Below, piece after piece: positions 19,638 through 29,473 of a DNA stretch of 64,000 nt. A program made the translations under genes and the position numbers. Source of the stretch: Clostridia bacterium (GTDB lineage: Bacteria > Bacillota > Clostridia > TANB77 > CAG-508); assembly GCA_900770415.1 (NCBI GenBank), contig CAAGKN010000004.1, forward strand, positions 62,001 to 126,000, given 5' to 3'. Positions within the stretch are counted from its first letter, which is position 1. Each line of letters begins with the position of its first letter. Under the pieces are notes generated by a model, which saw nothing but the letters and a program-made list of their open reading frames with translations, was not told the origin of the DNA and did no database searches.

Positions 19638-21395
19638 TTATCTTGAAGCTTCTTCTTTTTCTAGTTTCTGAATTTTCTCTGTAGCAGCTATTGAAGCAGT
19701 AGTAGGATCTCCACCAGAAACATAACGAGAATTTACCAAATCTTTTTTATCTAATAAATTTTCTGTTGTAAGCAATTTTAAAATATAATCATTTGTGGCT
19801 TCTCCTATATATAGTGTTGTTTTTAATTTTGCAAGGCATTCTTCACGAGTCTCTAATCTTAAATATGATTCTTTATTTTTTAGACTTTCTAGTTCTTCTT
19901 TAGTAGCATCTGGATATTTTTTGCGTAGCCTTTTTTCAAACAAATCCATGCTTTTTTTTGGAGTTAAGTCTATTTCAGCAAGAATTCTTTCTATATATTT
20001 TTTTTCTACATCAGGTGTTATAGCACAGTTATTATCACTTCTTAATTTAGCAATGTCTTCTTCAAATCTTTTTCTCCTAGTAGTTATTAAATGGTCTTTT
20101 CCAAAAGTAGGTTTGCCGAGAGATAATTTCAGTGATTTCGTTTTTTACATTTCTATTAATTCCTTGTTCTACAATATCCTCATAAATTTCATTTACACTT
20201 TCAGGATAATTTGAAATGGTATCTGAGAATTTCTTTCTGTAAAAATTTTGATCATCAGAAAGAGATAAATTAGATGAATTTGAATTTAACAACAATTGAG
20301 AGTAAATATCTATCAATTTATGAATTGCATTAGGCAAAAGATCATTTAATTTTCTTAAAGAAGGCTTAACAGCTTTGTCATAATCTAATTGCCTTAATTT
20401 ATACATTAATTCTGAAGCAGAAGAACTCATTTTTGCACCATCTATTTCAGCCGAATTCTTTGAAAGATCATCTCGAAGAAAACGTGCAACTTTACTTAAA
20501 ATTTTGTCCTTCTTTTTACTATTTGAAGCCCAACTATCAAGAGTTTCTTTTGAGATACCCATTTGGATGAAAAGTTTTTCAAAATCAGGATCATTTACAT
20601 CAACCACTCCTTTAATAACGCCGTCTCTAAAATCTTTTGCAACATACGATATAGGGTCGCAAAAAAATACAATACAACCTTCTTTAGATCTACTTCTAAT
20701 TTTTCTGTCAAATCCTTTCTCAATAAAAGCATTTTTGTATTCATGTTCAACAGCATCATCAGTTTTCCCTCTATTTGTTTGTATTTCAGATGTATTTGAT
20801 TCACCATTGTGACATACAGCAATGTCTGATATTGTAAGATATGCAGAATTGTATTTTTTAAGTTCGGATTTTTTTAAAGGTCTACCTTTAAGTTCTTCTA
20901 ATCTTTTAAGCACTTTTCCTTGAATGTTTTCTAATTCAAGAGTTACTCGTGCCATTGAACTATGATGCAATTCACAAATTCCGCTGATCTTCTAAATAAT
21001 TAGATAACATATATTCACCCTCATGAGCATAACCAAAATGACCTATATCATGAATTAACCCTCCGATAAATGCTAAGTCTTCATTAAGTAAAAGTTCTTT
21101 AGCTACAATATACGAATTAGTAGCAACATCTAAGGAATGCAAGATTCTTGTGTTTGCATGTCCTTCAAGACCAGGTTCTTTTTCTGAACTCATATTTTTT
21201 TGCTGTAATCTAATCCAAGGTTTTGAATATTCAACAAGCTCTTCTTGAAAAACTTGCAAATATTGAGAATCTATATATGTAGCGAATTTTGAATGAGTCG
21301 TATAAAAAGCTCGCTTTTCAAGAAAATCTCTTATTATTTTTTTGCCGCTTTAATACATATTTGCTTTCTTTATTAAAGCCATTAATATTTTTCAT
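19638..21395 (-). CDS. HD-domain dGTPase-like protein, with three CGG +1 shift sites
   Basis: Read through, this is a 584-aa protein. The HD metal-binding domain is in the first 130 residues (ANTRILHSLDVA..., GGLIHDIGHFGYAHEGE), as in dGTPase-like nucleotide triphosphohydrolases; the rest is helical and unfamiliar. The start is ATG at 21395 (reverse) with AGAGGTGG upstream. In-frame CGG codons lie at 21347-21345, 20983-20981 and 20118-20116 on the minus strand. Skipping the C of each gives VLKGKKIIRD, LEDQGICELHHSS and EIISGKPTFGKDH and one continuous frame. It is divergent from the next HD gene. The substrate is unknown. Confidence 0.8.
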
Positions 21396-21480
21396 AAAAT
21401 CCACCTCTAAAATATAACTATGCATATTTTAACACTATTAAAGCAATTTGTGAATGGAACTAGTAAAAAAAGTCGAAAAA

Positions 21481-21509
21481 TTGAAAAACATATAAAAATA
21501 TGATACAAT
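21481..21509 (+). promoter_or_regulatory. Promoter of the 746-aa HD gene
   Basis: TTGAAA and TACAAT with a 17-nt spacer, 34 nt before the start codon, in the divergent intergenic region. Confidence 0.55.
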
Positions 21510-21543
21510 ATAATGTAGTATAACTAATGAAGAGGGGATTTTT

Positions 21544-23784
21544 ATGGATAAAGTTTGGAAAAATAAATATGCAGTAAAAACTGACTTCGATAACTATGAA
21601 GATAGATTGGTGTCAGTAATAGATAGAAGAGCTAAATTTGTAAGAAGAGCAACAGGAAAACCAATGGCAAGAACAAAAAAACAGAAAGCTACAAATGATT
21701 CTCACGCAGTTAATAGAGGAACTCACATGAGGCAGGCTGCTGAGATTGCAAAGATAATAGCAAGAGAATTAGGGTTAAATGAAACTGTTGCATATATAGG
21801 AATGTTAGCACATGATGCAGGACATCCTTTTGGGGCACATGAAGGAGAAGAAACTCTTAATGAAATAGGACTTTTATCAAACACGGGCTTTTTCCATCAC
21901 AATGCAGAAGGTGTAGAAGTAGTACTTAGTGAAGGTATGATAGATAAATTTATAAAAGCTATACCAGAAGCAAAAAATAATCCAGAACTAAAAAACAAAC
22001 TAAAAGAAGAGGTATGGTACTTTTTTGATATAATTGTAGGACATGATGGAGAAGTATCAAAATCGGATTTAAAAGATCCAAATAAAAAGCATAAAAAATA
22101 TTCTAATATAAAAGAAGCAGTATTAGATAAAGTATCAAATTCAAACAGAAAGAATATTTATAAATGCCAAGTAGAAACATTGGAAGGAAATATAGCAAAG
22201 CCTTCTGATGTTATTGCATACTTAAAATCTGATATGGAAGATGCATTTAGAGAGGGAATTATTACAAAATTTAGTGATGAATACTTGGTTAATGTTGCAA
22301 ATTTGTTATTCTATGATGAGACAAAAGATTCTTCTAGAGAGCAAAAAATAGATGTAGCAAAAAAATATATAAGAAATATACAAATAAAAAAATTAAGAGA
22401 ACAAGAATCGGATGTAGAAAATGAAGAAACACAAAAAACAACTAGAGAAGTAAAAGAACTATTAAATAAAATAGAAGAAGCGGGAATCGATACATTTAAT
22501 TATAATAAGAAAGATAAAAAAATGGTTAAAGTACTAAATGAAGTAATGAGTGAATTCGTAGAAAATTATAGAAGCAGAAACTATTTTAATGAGGAAAATC
22601 ACAACTTTATAGATGCAGAAGCAAATAAAATAATTGAATGCACACAAAAATGTTTGAAAATGAGAAATTCTGTTGTAGAGGAAGTTCTAGATGATATGCA
22701 AGAGGCGATGATACAAGACTATATAGAAAATTCCAAAGCAAAAATGCAAGAAGTAATGAAAGAAGATTTTAATGATAATAAGAGCAAAGAAGAACAAGAA
22801 GAAATTAGAATGGAAAAAATGAGAAACTCAATGGGATTTTCTGAAAGAGTACTTGATATAATATATGAAACAAACGGATTAAGAGATTTGGACTATAAAG
22901 AATATGTTATTAATACTAAAAAGAAATATCAAACAGATTCGCTACCATCAGCAGTATACAAAGCTGTTAAATACTATGCTAATACAGCAGTAAAAACAGG
23001 CTTAATAAGAGATAAATTTTATGACAAAAGTATATTAGCAATGGTAAAAGATGAAAAAGTAAAAGAGGCAATGAGATTTAATGATACATTAGATGAAAAC
23101 AAATATGCAAAAGAAAAATTTAAAGTAGGAATAAATGAACAAAAAAGAATAAAAGGAATAAAACAAGAAGTTAGAAATTTTGTTGGCAAAATACCATGTG
23201 CTTTAATGCAAAGAAGAAAATATTTTAAAGAATATTATAGTTATGTACAAAGAGAAGGAGAAAGCTTTGCAAGAGCTTGCGAAGATGTATATAATGCTAT
23301 TCCTGTTACAACAAGAAAATTAATAGAAAAAGCTGTTAGAACAGACTATACTCCTAATGAGTTTCTAAAAAAAGAAGAAGCTAAACAAGTAACAAAAATC
23401 AGAAGAGAACTTCAAGAAAGGTTTGGTCAATATGGAGGAGTTGCTATAACAAGAGAAAATCTTGAACAATATATAGAAGAAAAAATAGAATATGAAAGAA
23501 CAGTAAATTTTAAAACAAATGTTGCAGCAAAACTAGCAATAAAACAATTAGGAGGAATGAATGATTTAAGAATAGGACAAGTTCTTAAGAAGATGGGATT
23601 CCTAAATCCGGTTAAATATAAATTAGGAGATGTGCCAGATAAAAAGGGAAGTGGATCTGTAAAAACATTAATAGAAAAAACAACAGGAGAAAAGTCCGAG
23701 AAAAATGTTGAGGAGGAGAAAAAAAGACTAAGATTTAACAGTAAGCAAACGCCATTATTTATTATTGATGAAGGCGAAAGATAA
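21544..23784 (+). CDS. Large HD-domain phosphohydrolase (dGTPase-like)
   Basis: A 746-aa protein whose N-terminal part matches HD phosphohydrolases of the dGTPase type: GTHMRQAAEIAKIIARELG (His near 61), MLAHDAGHPFGAHEGEE (HD near 90) and a further IIVGHDGE near 165. Known dGTPases split dGTP to deoxyguanosine and triphosphate; here the substrate is not shown. The long remainder (about 250-720) is highly charged and helical. No in-frame CGG is present. Starts with ATG after GAGGGG. Divergent from another HD gene and followed by a third. Confidence 0.78.
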   Translation: MDKVWKNKYAVKTDFDNYEDRLVSVIDRRAKFVRRATGKPMARTKKQKATNDSHAVNRGTHMRQAAEIAKIIARELGLNETVAYIGMLAHDAGHPFGAHEGEETLNEIGLLSNTGFFHHNAEGVEVVLSEGMIDKFIKAIPEAKNNPELKNKLKEEVWYFFDIIVGHDGEVSKSDLKDPNKKHKKYSNIKEAVLDKVSNSNRKNIYKCQVETLEGNIAKPSDVIAYLKSDMEDAFREGIITKFSDEYLVNVANLLFYDETKDSSREQKIDVAKKYIRNIQIKKLREQESDVENEETQKTTREVKELLNKIEEAGIDTFNYNKKDKKMVKVLNEVMSEFVENYRSRNYFNEENHNFIDAEANKIIECTQKCLKMRNSVVEEVLDDMQEAMIQDYIENSKAKMQEVMKEDFNDNKSKEEQEEIRMEKMRNSMGFSERVLDIIYETNGLRDLDYKEYVINTKKKYQTDSLPSAVYKAVKYYANTAVKTGLIRDKFYDKSILAMVKDEKVKEAMRFNDTLDENKYAKEKFKVGINEQKRIKGIKQEVRNFVGKIPCALMQRRKYFKEYYSYVQREGESFARACEDVYNAIPVTTRKLIEKAVRTDYTPNEFLKKEEAKQVTKIRRELQERFGQYGGVAITRENLEQYIEEKIEYERTVNFKTNVAAKLAIKQLGGMNDLRIGQVLKKMGFLNPVKYKLGDVPDKKGSGSVKTLIEKTTGEKSEKNVEEEKKRLRFNSKQTPLFIIDEGER

Positions 23785-23800
23785 ATTAATAAAAAAATAG

Positions 23801-23829
23801 TTGAAGTAGACATAAAATGATGATATAAT
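23801..23829 (+). promoter_or_regulatory. Promoter of the YfbR-like HD gene
   Basis: TTGAAG and TATAAT with a 17-nt spacer, about 75 nt before the start codon. Confidence 0.6.
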
Positions 23830-23904
23830 ATACCCATATTCATTTAAAGTCTTCCTCGCGTGACAACTTGTTATAACAGGAGACAAATAATTTTAGGAGG
23901 GAAA

Positions 23905-25047
23905 ATGAATATGGGTAAAAAATTTGCAAAGTCATGGGTAACGAAAGATGTTGTTAAAAGCATCTTCAAAAAAGTGCTTAATCCATTAAGCAACATCACC
24001 CGGTGGTCTAACAAAGACTGCTCAGAAAATAAGTCTCTAAGACTGTATACAGAACTTGCAAAGCAAGGACTGAATATAGTAATCACTTATTTCTTGGCCA
24101 AGCTTGCAAAAGCAATGGGCAAGAAAATAGTGATGGAGAGGTTTCCATGGATAGCATTGAACAGAATGTTCGAAAAGACTATAAATGGAAACATTCGTGA
24201 TGACCACATAAATGAAATATGTGCGAATGACGAAGACTTAAAAAAAAGGTATAAGCAAAAAATCAAGCAGGAAATTTTGCAAGATCCAAATGAGTTCAAA
24301 AAACGAATGGAAATTAACGAGGAATGGACAGAAGTAAAGATTTTCAAGCTCGCCACCAAAATAGCTACTCTGATAGAGTGCAGAGAACTGGAGATTGAAA
24401 ATGCTGAATCTGAAGTCTTAGAAACTGTTAAGAAATTAGCTAAAGATTTGGAAATTTCATTTTTTGACGAAGAAACAGAAGAATACAAATTTTTCTGTGA
24501 AGTGTCAATGCTTAGATCAAGCATCCGTTGGTTAACCCAATTCAAAGCAAAGGAGAGTTCAGTTCTTGAACACATGGCGGAAACTGCAATAATTGCATTC
24601 CTTGTAGGATTGGAGCAGAGCGAAGATGAGAAAGTTGCATTGCATCTTTTCTGGTGTGGAGCATTCCACGATCTTCCTGAACGTTGGACAGGAGATATGG
24701 CAAGTAATATCAAAGATTCTGTTGAAGGTTTAAGAGAAGCAACAGAAGAATTTGAAAGAAAAGTAATGCTAGAGCACGTCTATCAAAAGCTTCCTTGGTA
24801 TGACATAAAAAAAATCATGATGGAAGAAAAAGAAAATGAGAAGTATAAAAAACTTCTTAAAAGTGCCGACTATGTTTCTGCTGTGTTTGAATGCTACAGA
24901 AACATTAAGGCTGGAAGCAAAGACAAATACTTCTTTGACGTAATAGCTAAAGAAAACGAGAGAAAAAAGAGTTGCTACACCGAAAACTTTGCCTGGCTTA
25001 TAGAGGATATCTATAATTCCGTCCCGCATGATGGCTATGTAGATTAA
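23905..25047 (+). CDS. YfbR-like HD hydrolase, probably acquired
   Basis: A 380-aa protein. The C-terminal half carries a YfbR-type HD pattern: SSVLEHMAETAIIAFL near 220, FHDLPERWTGDMAS near 254 and SADYVSAVFE near 315. YfbR proteins are deoxynucleoside 5'-monophosphatases; the assignment is by motif only. Codon use is unlike the neighbours: ATC, CTC, GCC, ACC and AAG are frequent. It contains an in-frame CGG at 24001 (ACC CGG TGG) with no shift; reading +1 there would hit a stop within about 15 codons. This suggests transfer from an organism that reads CGG as Arg. AGGAGG lies just before the ATG; own promoter and terminator. Confidence 0.75.
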   Translation: MNMGKKFAKSWVTKDVVKSIFKKVLNPLSNITRWSNKDCSENKSLRLYTELAKQGLNIVITYFLAKLAKAMGKKIVMERFPWIALNRMFEKTINGNIRDDHINEICANDEDLKKRYKQKIKQEILQDPNEFKKRMEINEEWTEVKIFKLATKIATLIECRELEIENAESEVLETVKKLAKDLEISFFDEETEEYKFFCEVSMLRSSIRWLTQFKAKESSVLEHMAETAIIAFLVGLEQSEDEKVALHLFWCGAFHDLPERWTGDMASNIKDSVEGLREATEEFERKVMLEHVYQKLPWYDIKKIMMEEKENEKYKKLLKSADYVSAVFECYRNIKAGSKDKYFFDVIAKENERKKSCYTENFAWLIEDIYNSVPHDGYVD

Positions 25048-25055
25048 CTACCCAG

Positions 25056-25085
25056 AGCCCTATTAGCATTGCTAGTGGGGCTTTT
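25056..25085 (+). terminator. Intrinsic terminator after the YfbR-like gene
   Basis: AGCCCTATTAGCA pairs with TGCTAGTGGGGCT (with G-T pairs), then CTTTTCTTT. Confidence 0.8.
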
Positions 25086-25095
25086 CTTTATTAAG

Positions 25096-25124
25096 TTGAA
25101 TTGAATGAAAAAATGATGTATAAT
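25096..25124 (+). promoter_or_regulatory. Promoter of the acyl-CoA synthetase gene
   Basis: TTGAAT and TATAAT with a 17-nt spacer, 31 nt before the start codon. Confidence 0.65.
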
Positions 25125-25155
25125 ATACTAAGTAAAAAATAAGAGAGGTGTAATA

Positions 25156-27000
25156 ATGGACAAAGAAAAACGTAAAATATTAAATACGATGTTAAAATTT
25201 TTTGAAGAAAAAGGATATAAAAAAGAAGAAATAGAGGAAATAGAAGAACTAGCAGAAGAAAAAGAAAAAAAGAAAAAAAGAAAACTACATTTATTTGAAA
25301 AAATTACAGATTTAAAAGATATGCTAGAAAAAACAGAAAAAAAATTTGGTGATAAGCCTGCTTTTAAGTATAAGACAAAAGAGCCAGGAGTTTTTGATGT
25401 GATTACATATAAAGAGTTTATAGAAAAAGTAAACGCATTAGGAACTAAATTAATAGATTTAGGCTTAAAAGGAAAAAGAATTGCAATAATATCAGAAAAC
25501 AGATATGAATGGTGTCTAGCATATTTAGCAACATGCTGTGGAACTGGAGTGGTTGTACCACTAGATAAATCTTTGCCAGCAAATGAATTAGAAAGTTTAA
25601 TAATTCGTTCAGGAGTAGAAGCAATATTTTATTCAAACAAATATGATGAAGTTATGCAAGATATAAAACAAAGAAGAACAACAGACTTGAGATATTACAT
25701 TTCAATGGATTTAGAAAAGATGGAGAATGGAATTTATTCAGAACATGAACTTGTAGAAAAAGGAAGAGAATTAATAAAAAAAGGAAACAAAAAATTCTTA
25801 AATGCAAAAATTAATAATGAAGAAATGACATGTATGCTATTTACATCAGGAACAACAGCAATGTCAAAAGCAGTAATGCTATCACACAAAAATATATGTT
25901 CAAATTTAATGGATATAGCAGCTGTATTAAAAATTGATGAAAATGATACTTTATTATCATTCTTACCATTGCACCACACATTTGAATGTACAGTTGGATT
26001 CCTTTATGTTATGTATACAGGAGCTTCAATTGCATATTGTGAAGGAATAAGACATATTGCAAGTAACATAAAAGAATTTGAGATTACTGCAATGATTTCT
26101 GTACCAGCACTTTATGAAAATATCTATAAAAGAGTTATGAAGTCAATTGAGAAAAAAGGAAAACTAGCAGAAGTAGAAAAAATAATGAAATTAAGTGGAA
26201 TGCTTTCAAAAGTAGGGATAGATTTTAGAAAGAAAATGTTTAAAGAAATTCACGAATCGTTAGGACCAAAACTAAGACTTATGGTAAATGGTGGAGCAGC
26301 ATTAGATTATGAAGTAGAAAAAGGATTCAATGAATTAGGTTTCAGAATTGTTCAAGGCTATGGATTAACAGAAACATCTCCAGTTATAGCTGCAGGAACA
26401 GATTTTGCTCAGAGATTAGGATCAGTAGGAAAAGTATTTCCTAGTTTAAAAGTAAAAATAATAAATAAAGACGAAAATGGAGTTGGAGAGGTTATTGTAA
26501 AAGGACCAAGCGTAATGCTTGGCTACTATCAAAATGATGAAGCAAATAAAGAAGTGTTTGAAAAAGGCTGGTTCCACACAGGAGATTTAGGATATATTGA
26601 TAAAAAGGGATTCTTATTTTTAGCAGGTAGAAAAAAGAGCGTAATAGTCTTAAAGAATGGTAAAAATGTGTATCCAGAAGAGATTGAAAGCATAATAAAT
26701 AGAATTGATGGAGTAAAAGAATCTTTTATATATGGAAAGCCAGAAGAAAACAACGAAGATGACTTAAAGCTTTGCGTAAAAATAGTATATGATAAAGATT
26801 TAATGAAAGAATTATATAATGCAACTACAGAAGAAGAAATAAAAGAAGCTTTGTGGTCAAAGATTAAAGAAGTAAACAAAACAATGCCACCATATAAATA
26901 TATTAAAGAAATACTTGTGTCAGAAGAAGAGCTTATAAAAACTACAACATTAAAAATAAAAAGACACGAAGAATTAGCAAAAATTGAAGGTCAAAAATAG
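25156..27000 (+). CDS. Long-chain acyl-CoA synthetase-like AMP-forming ligase
   Basis: Activates a carboxylic acid with ATP to an acyl-adenylate, usually then passed to CoA. The 614-aa protein has a highly charged N-terminal extension of about 45 residues (EEIEEIEELAEEKEKKKKRK), then the AMP-binding domain with the P-loop-like MLFTSGTTAMSKAV near 230, the GYGLTETSP motif near 405, the GWFHTGDLGYID motif near 470 and the C-terminal lysine region KTTTLKIKRHE. The motifs fit the FAA1/long-chain group; the true substrate is unknown. The extension is unusual for the family. Confidence 0.85.
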   Translation: MDKEKRKILNTMLKFFEEKGYKKEEIEEIEELAEEKEKKKKRKLHLFEKITDLKDMLEKTEKKFGDKPAFKYKTKEPGVFDVITYKEFIEKVNALGTKLIDLGLKGKRIAIISENRYEWCLAYLATCCGTGVVVPLDKSLPANELESLIIRSGVEAIFYSNKYDEVMQDIKQRRTTDLRYYISMDLEKMENGIYSEHELVEKGRELIKKGNKKFLNAKINNEEMTCMLFTSGTTAMSKAVMLSHKNICSNLMDIAAVLKIDENDTLLSFLPLHHTFECTVGFLYVMYTGASIAYCEGIRHIASNIKEFEITAMISVPALYENIYKRVMKSIEKKGKLAEVEKIMKLSGMLSKVGIDFRKKMFKEIHESLGPKLRLMVNGGAALDYEVEKGFNELGFRIVQGYGLTETSPVIAAGTDFAQRLGSVGKVFPSLKVKIINKDENGVGEVIVKGPSVMLGYYQNDEANKEVFEKGWFHTGDLGYIDKKGFLFLAGRKKSVIVLKNGKNVYPEEIESIINRIDGVKESFIYGKPEENNEDDLKLCVKIVYDKDLMKELYNATTEEEIKEALWSKIKEVNKTMPPYKYIKEILVSEEELIKTTTLKIKRHEELAKIEGQK

Positions 27001-27089
27001 AGAAAAAATATAAAAAAATATATTGACTTTTGTAATATTAATGTAATAAAATTGTAACGAAATAGATAAATTAAATTTTACAAATCCTA

Positions 27090-27118
27090 TTGTAGTTTTT
27101 TCGCAAAGAATGTATAAT
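27090..27118 (+). promoter_or_regulatory. Promoter of the 280-aa unknown gene
   Basis: TTGTAG and TATAAT with a 17-nt spacer, 45 nt before the start. A second candidate (TTGACT at 27023, TAAAAT at 27047) lies upstream. Confidence 0.55.
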
Positions 27119-27162
27119 TATAAATAATAAAAGTACATAGGACAAAGGAGGGTGAGTTTACG

Positions 27163-28005
27163 GTGCTATTTTTTCATAAGCCAGGCATAGTAAACGTGAA
27201 AATGATAATTACAGAAGAAAAAATTTTATCAAATATTGACAAGGTTCAAAAAATGATAAATCCAAATAATAAGAAACAAATTGTTCAATTGGACGAAGAT
27301 GCTTATTTTAAAGATTTAATAGATTCAATAAAAACATATTTAACAGAATATCCAAAAAAGAAGAATTTTCCAGCAAGTGTATATAAAGCTTCTTATGGAT
27401 TAGTTGAATACGCAACAAATCAATTTGAAGAAAACACAAAACAAATAGAAAAGCTAATAAGACAAAGAGAAAACAATATTGCAAAAGCAAATGAATTAAA
27501 AGATGTATTTGAAGCAGTTCAAAACAAAGATAAAGAATGGAAAACAAAAGTAAAACAAATAAGCAATGTTGTGTCAGAGGATGTTGTTGAAGCTTTAATT
27601 ATAATAGGAAAATGTAAAACAAAGAGACCAGCAAATTATGAAGATGCATTAAAATTAGTAAGAGCAAGAATTTCAAACTTAGAAGGAAATCTACATATTG
27701 AAATAGATATGGAAAGAATAGAAGACAGATCAAAAGCTCTAAGCTATATTGGAATAGAAATAGCAGAAGCTTTAAAAGGAATTCCAACACCAGTAGAAGC
27801 ACCAGCAAAACAAGAAAAAGTAGAAGCTATTGAAGAAGAAGTTGTAGAAGATTCATTTATTGAAGAAACAAGATTTGAAGTAAAACCAACATTATGGGAA
27901 AGAATTAAAAACAGTAAATTAGTAAGAGCAATATCTTATGTAATGAAAATAAGAGTTGTATTAGATGTTCCAGCACTTCCAGAAGGTAGAGGAGAAAGAA
28001 ACTAA
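27163..28005 (+). CDS. Unrecognised 280-aa helical protein
   Basis: Not recognised. GTG at 27163 is chosen because GGAGG lies ten bases upstream. No signal peptide or clear membrane span. Residues 50-130 are helical and charged; about 215-235 is an Ala/Pro/Glu-rich linker (PTPVEAPAKQEK), followed by a short C-terminal domain with LWERIKNSKLVRAISYVMKIR and the tail LPEGRGERN. It stands alone between two transcription units with its own promoter and terminator. Confidence 0.65.
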   Translation: MLFFHKPGIVNVKMIITEEKILSNIDKVQKMINPNNKKQIVQLDEDAYFKDLIDSIKTYLTEYPKKKNFPASVYKASYGLVEYATNQFEENTKQIEKLIRQRENNIAKANELKDVFEAVQNKDKEWKTKVKQISNVVSEDVVEALIIIGKCKTKRPANYEDALKLVRARISNLEGNLHIEIDMERIEDRSKALSYIGIEIAEALKGIPTPVEAPAKQEKVEAIEEEVVEDSFIEETRFEVKPTLWERIKNSKLVRAISYVMKIRVVLDVPALPEGRGERN

Positions 28006-28025
28006 AAAATAATCTATTATGAGAT

Positions 28026-28055
28026 AGGACGGAAGTTATTCCGTCCTGTTTTTTT
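28026..28055 (+). terminator. Strong intrinsic terminator
   Basis: AGGACGGAA/TTCCGTCCT stem with a GTTA loop, followed by GTTTTTTT. Confidence 0.92.
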
Positions 28056-28082
28056 CAAAAATAAAAATATATGGAGGAAAAC

Positions 28083-28874
28083 ATGAGTAAATATGATGAA
28101 CAATACCTAGATTTGGTAGAAAGAATTTTAAAAGATGGATATTATGATCAAAACAGAACAGGAATAGCTACATACAAGTTACCACACCAAATTTTGCAAT
28201 TCAATTTGCAAGAAGAATTTCCTATACTTACAACAAAATATGTTGCATATAAAGCAGCTATAAAAGAATTACTATGGATTTTTCAAAAGCAATCTAATAA
28301 AATTAGTGACTTACATGAGCAAAATGTTCATATATGGGACGAATGGGAAATGGAAGATGGAACAATAGGAACAGCTTATGGATGGGTTGTAAAAAAATTT
28401 AATCAAGTAGATAAATTAATACATCAATTAAAAACAAATCCACAAGATAGAAGAATGGTACTAAACCTTTGGCAAATACCATATTTAGATACAGGAGCTC
28501 TATATCCATGTGTGTTTAATAGTTGTTGGGATGTAACTGACGGAAAATTAAATTGTATGCTTACAATAAGATCAAATGATATTCCTTTAGGACACCCATT
28601 TAATGTAACACAATATGCTGTATTTGTTCATTTATTAGCACAAGTAACAGATTTAAAACCAGGATTACTTACAGTATGTATAAGTAATGCACATATATAT
28701 GAAAATCAAGTAGAAGGCATGAAAGAACAATTATCAAGAAGAGATAAGGCATATCCAGCACCAAAACTTTGGATAAATCCAGAAATAAAAGACTTTTATG
28801 ATTTTAAACCAGAAGACATAGAACTAATAGATTACAAACATCTAGGAAAAATAAAAATGGATGTAGCGGTATAA
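28083..28874 (+). CDS. thyA: Thymidylate synthase ThyA
   Basis: Methylates dUMP to dTMP with methylene-tetrahydrofolate. The 263-aa length is standard. Visible: dUMP/folate residues QDRRMVLNLWQIP, the catalytic Cys in LYPCVFNSCWDV near 155, RSNDIPLGHPFNVTQYA near 177 and the HIYENQVEGMKEQL motif near 217. ATG at 28083 follows ATGGAGGAAAAC. The folA gene is 27 nt downstream, the usual folate-cycle pairing because ThyA produces dihydrofolate. Confidence 0.96.
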   Translation: MSKYDEQYLDLVERILKDGYYDQNRTGIATYKLPHQILQFNLQEEFPILTTKYVAYKAAIKELLWIFQKQSNKISDLHEQNVHIWDEWEMEDGTIGTAYGWVVKKFNQVDKLIHQLKTNPQDRRMVLNLWQIPYLDTGALYPCVFNSCWDVTDGKLNCMLTIRSNDIPLGHPFNVTQYAVFVHLLAQVTDLKPGLLTVCISNAHIYENQVEGMKEQLSRRDKAYPAPKLWINPEIKDFYDFKPEDIELIDYKHLGKIKMDVAV

Positions 28875-28901
28875 ATAAAAAGAGAAAGGAAGATAAATAT
28901 A

Positions 28902-29390
28902 ATGCTAAGTACAATAGTTGCAATAGCAAATAATAATGTAATAGGAAAAGACAACAAATTAATTTGGCATTTACCAGAAGACTTAAAGAGATTTAAACAA
29001 ATTACAACAGGGAAAAATATAATAATGGGAAGAAAAACATTTGAATCATTAGGAAGAGTTTTACCAAATAGAAAACATATTATATTATGCAATGATATGG
29101 AAATGGATATAGATAATGAAAATGTAGAGATTTTAGATGATATATCAAAATTAGATAAATATATAAATTCAGACGAAGAAAACTTTGTAATAGGTGGAGC
29201 AACAATATATAAATTACTAATGCCTTATGTGAATAAATTATATATAACAAAAATAAATCAGGATTTTGAGGGAGATGTATATTTCCCAGAAATAAAAGAA
29301 ACAGAATGGAAAGAAATTTCAAAAGAAAAAGGCCTAAGAAATGACGAAAATCCTTACGATTACGAGTACATAACATACATTAGAAAATAA
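28902..29390 (+). CDS. folA: Dihydrofolate reductase
   Basis: Reduces dihydrofolate to tetrahydrofolate with NADPH. The 162-aa protein shows LIWHLPEDLKRFKQITTGKNIIMGRKTFESLG (active-site Asp/Glu loop and NADPH-binding GR), then FVIGGATIYKLLMPYV with the GG pair near 100. It begins after AAAGGAAG and ends an operon with thyA. Confidence 0.95.
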   Translation: MLSTIVAIANNNVIGKDNKLIWHLPEDLKRFKQITTGKNIIMGRKTFESLGRVLPNRKHIILCNDMEMDIDNENVEILDDISKLDKYINSDEENFVIGGATIYKLLMPYVNKLYITKINQDFEGDVYFPEIKETEWKEISKEKGLRNDENPYDYEYITYIRK

Positions 29391-29424
29391 TTTTAAAAAA
29401 AATTAAAAAAATTGAAATTTTGTA

Positions 29425-29453
29425 TTGACAGAACGCGAAAAATATCTTATAAT
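29425..29453 (+). promoter_or_regulatory. Promoter of the tRNA-Met/Tyr cluster, inside an inverted repeat
   Basis: TTGACA and TATAAT with a 17-nt spacer, 20 nt before tRNA-Met. Inverted arms AACGCGAA (29432-29439) and TTCGCGTT (29458-29465) flank the -10 element and could be an operator or simply a leader structure. Confidence 0.8.
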
Positions 29454-29473
29454 AAATTTCGCGTTGAACAAAT

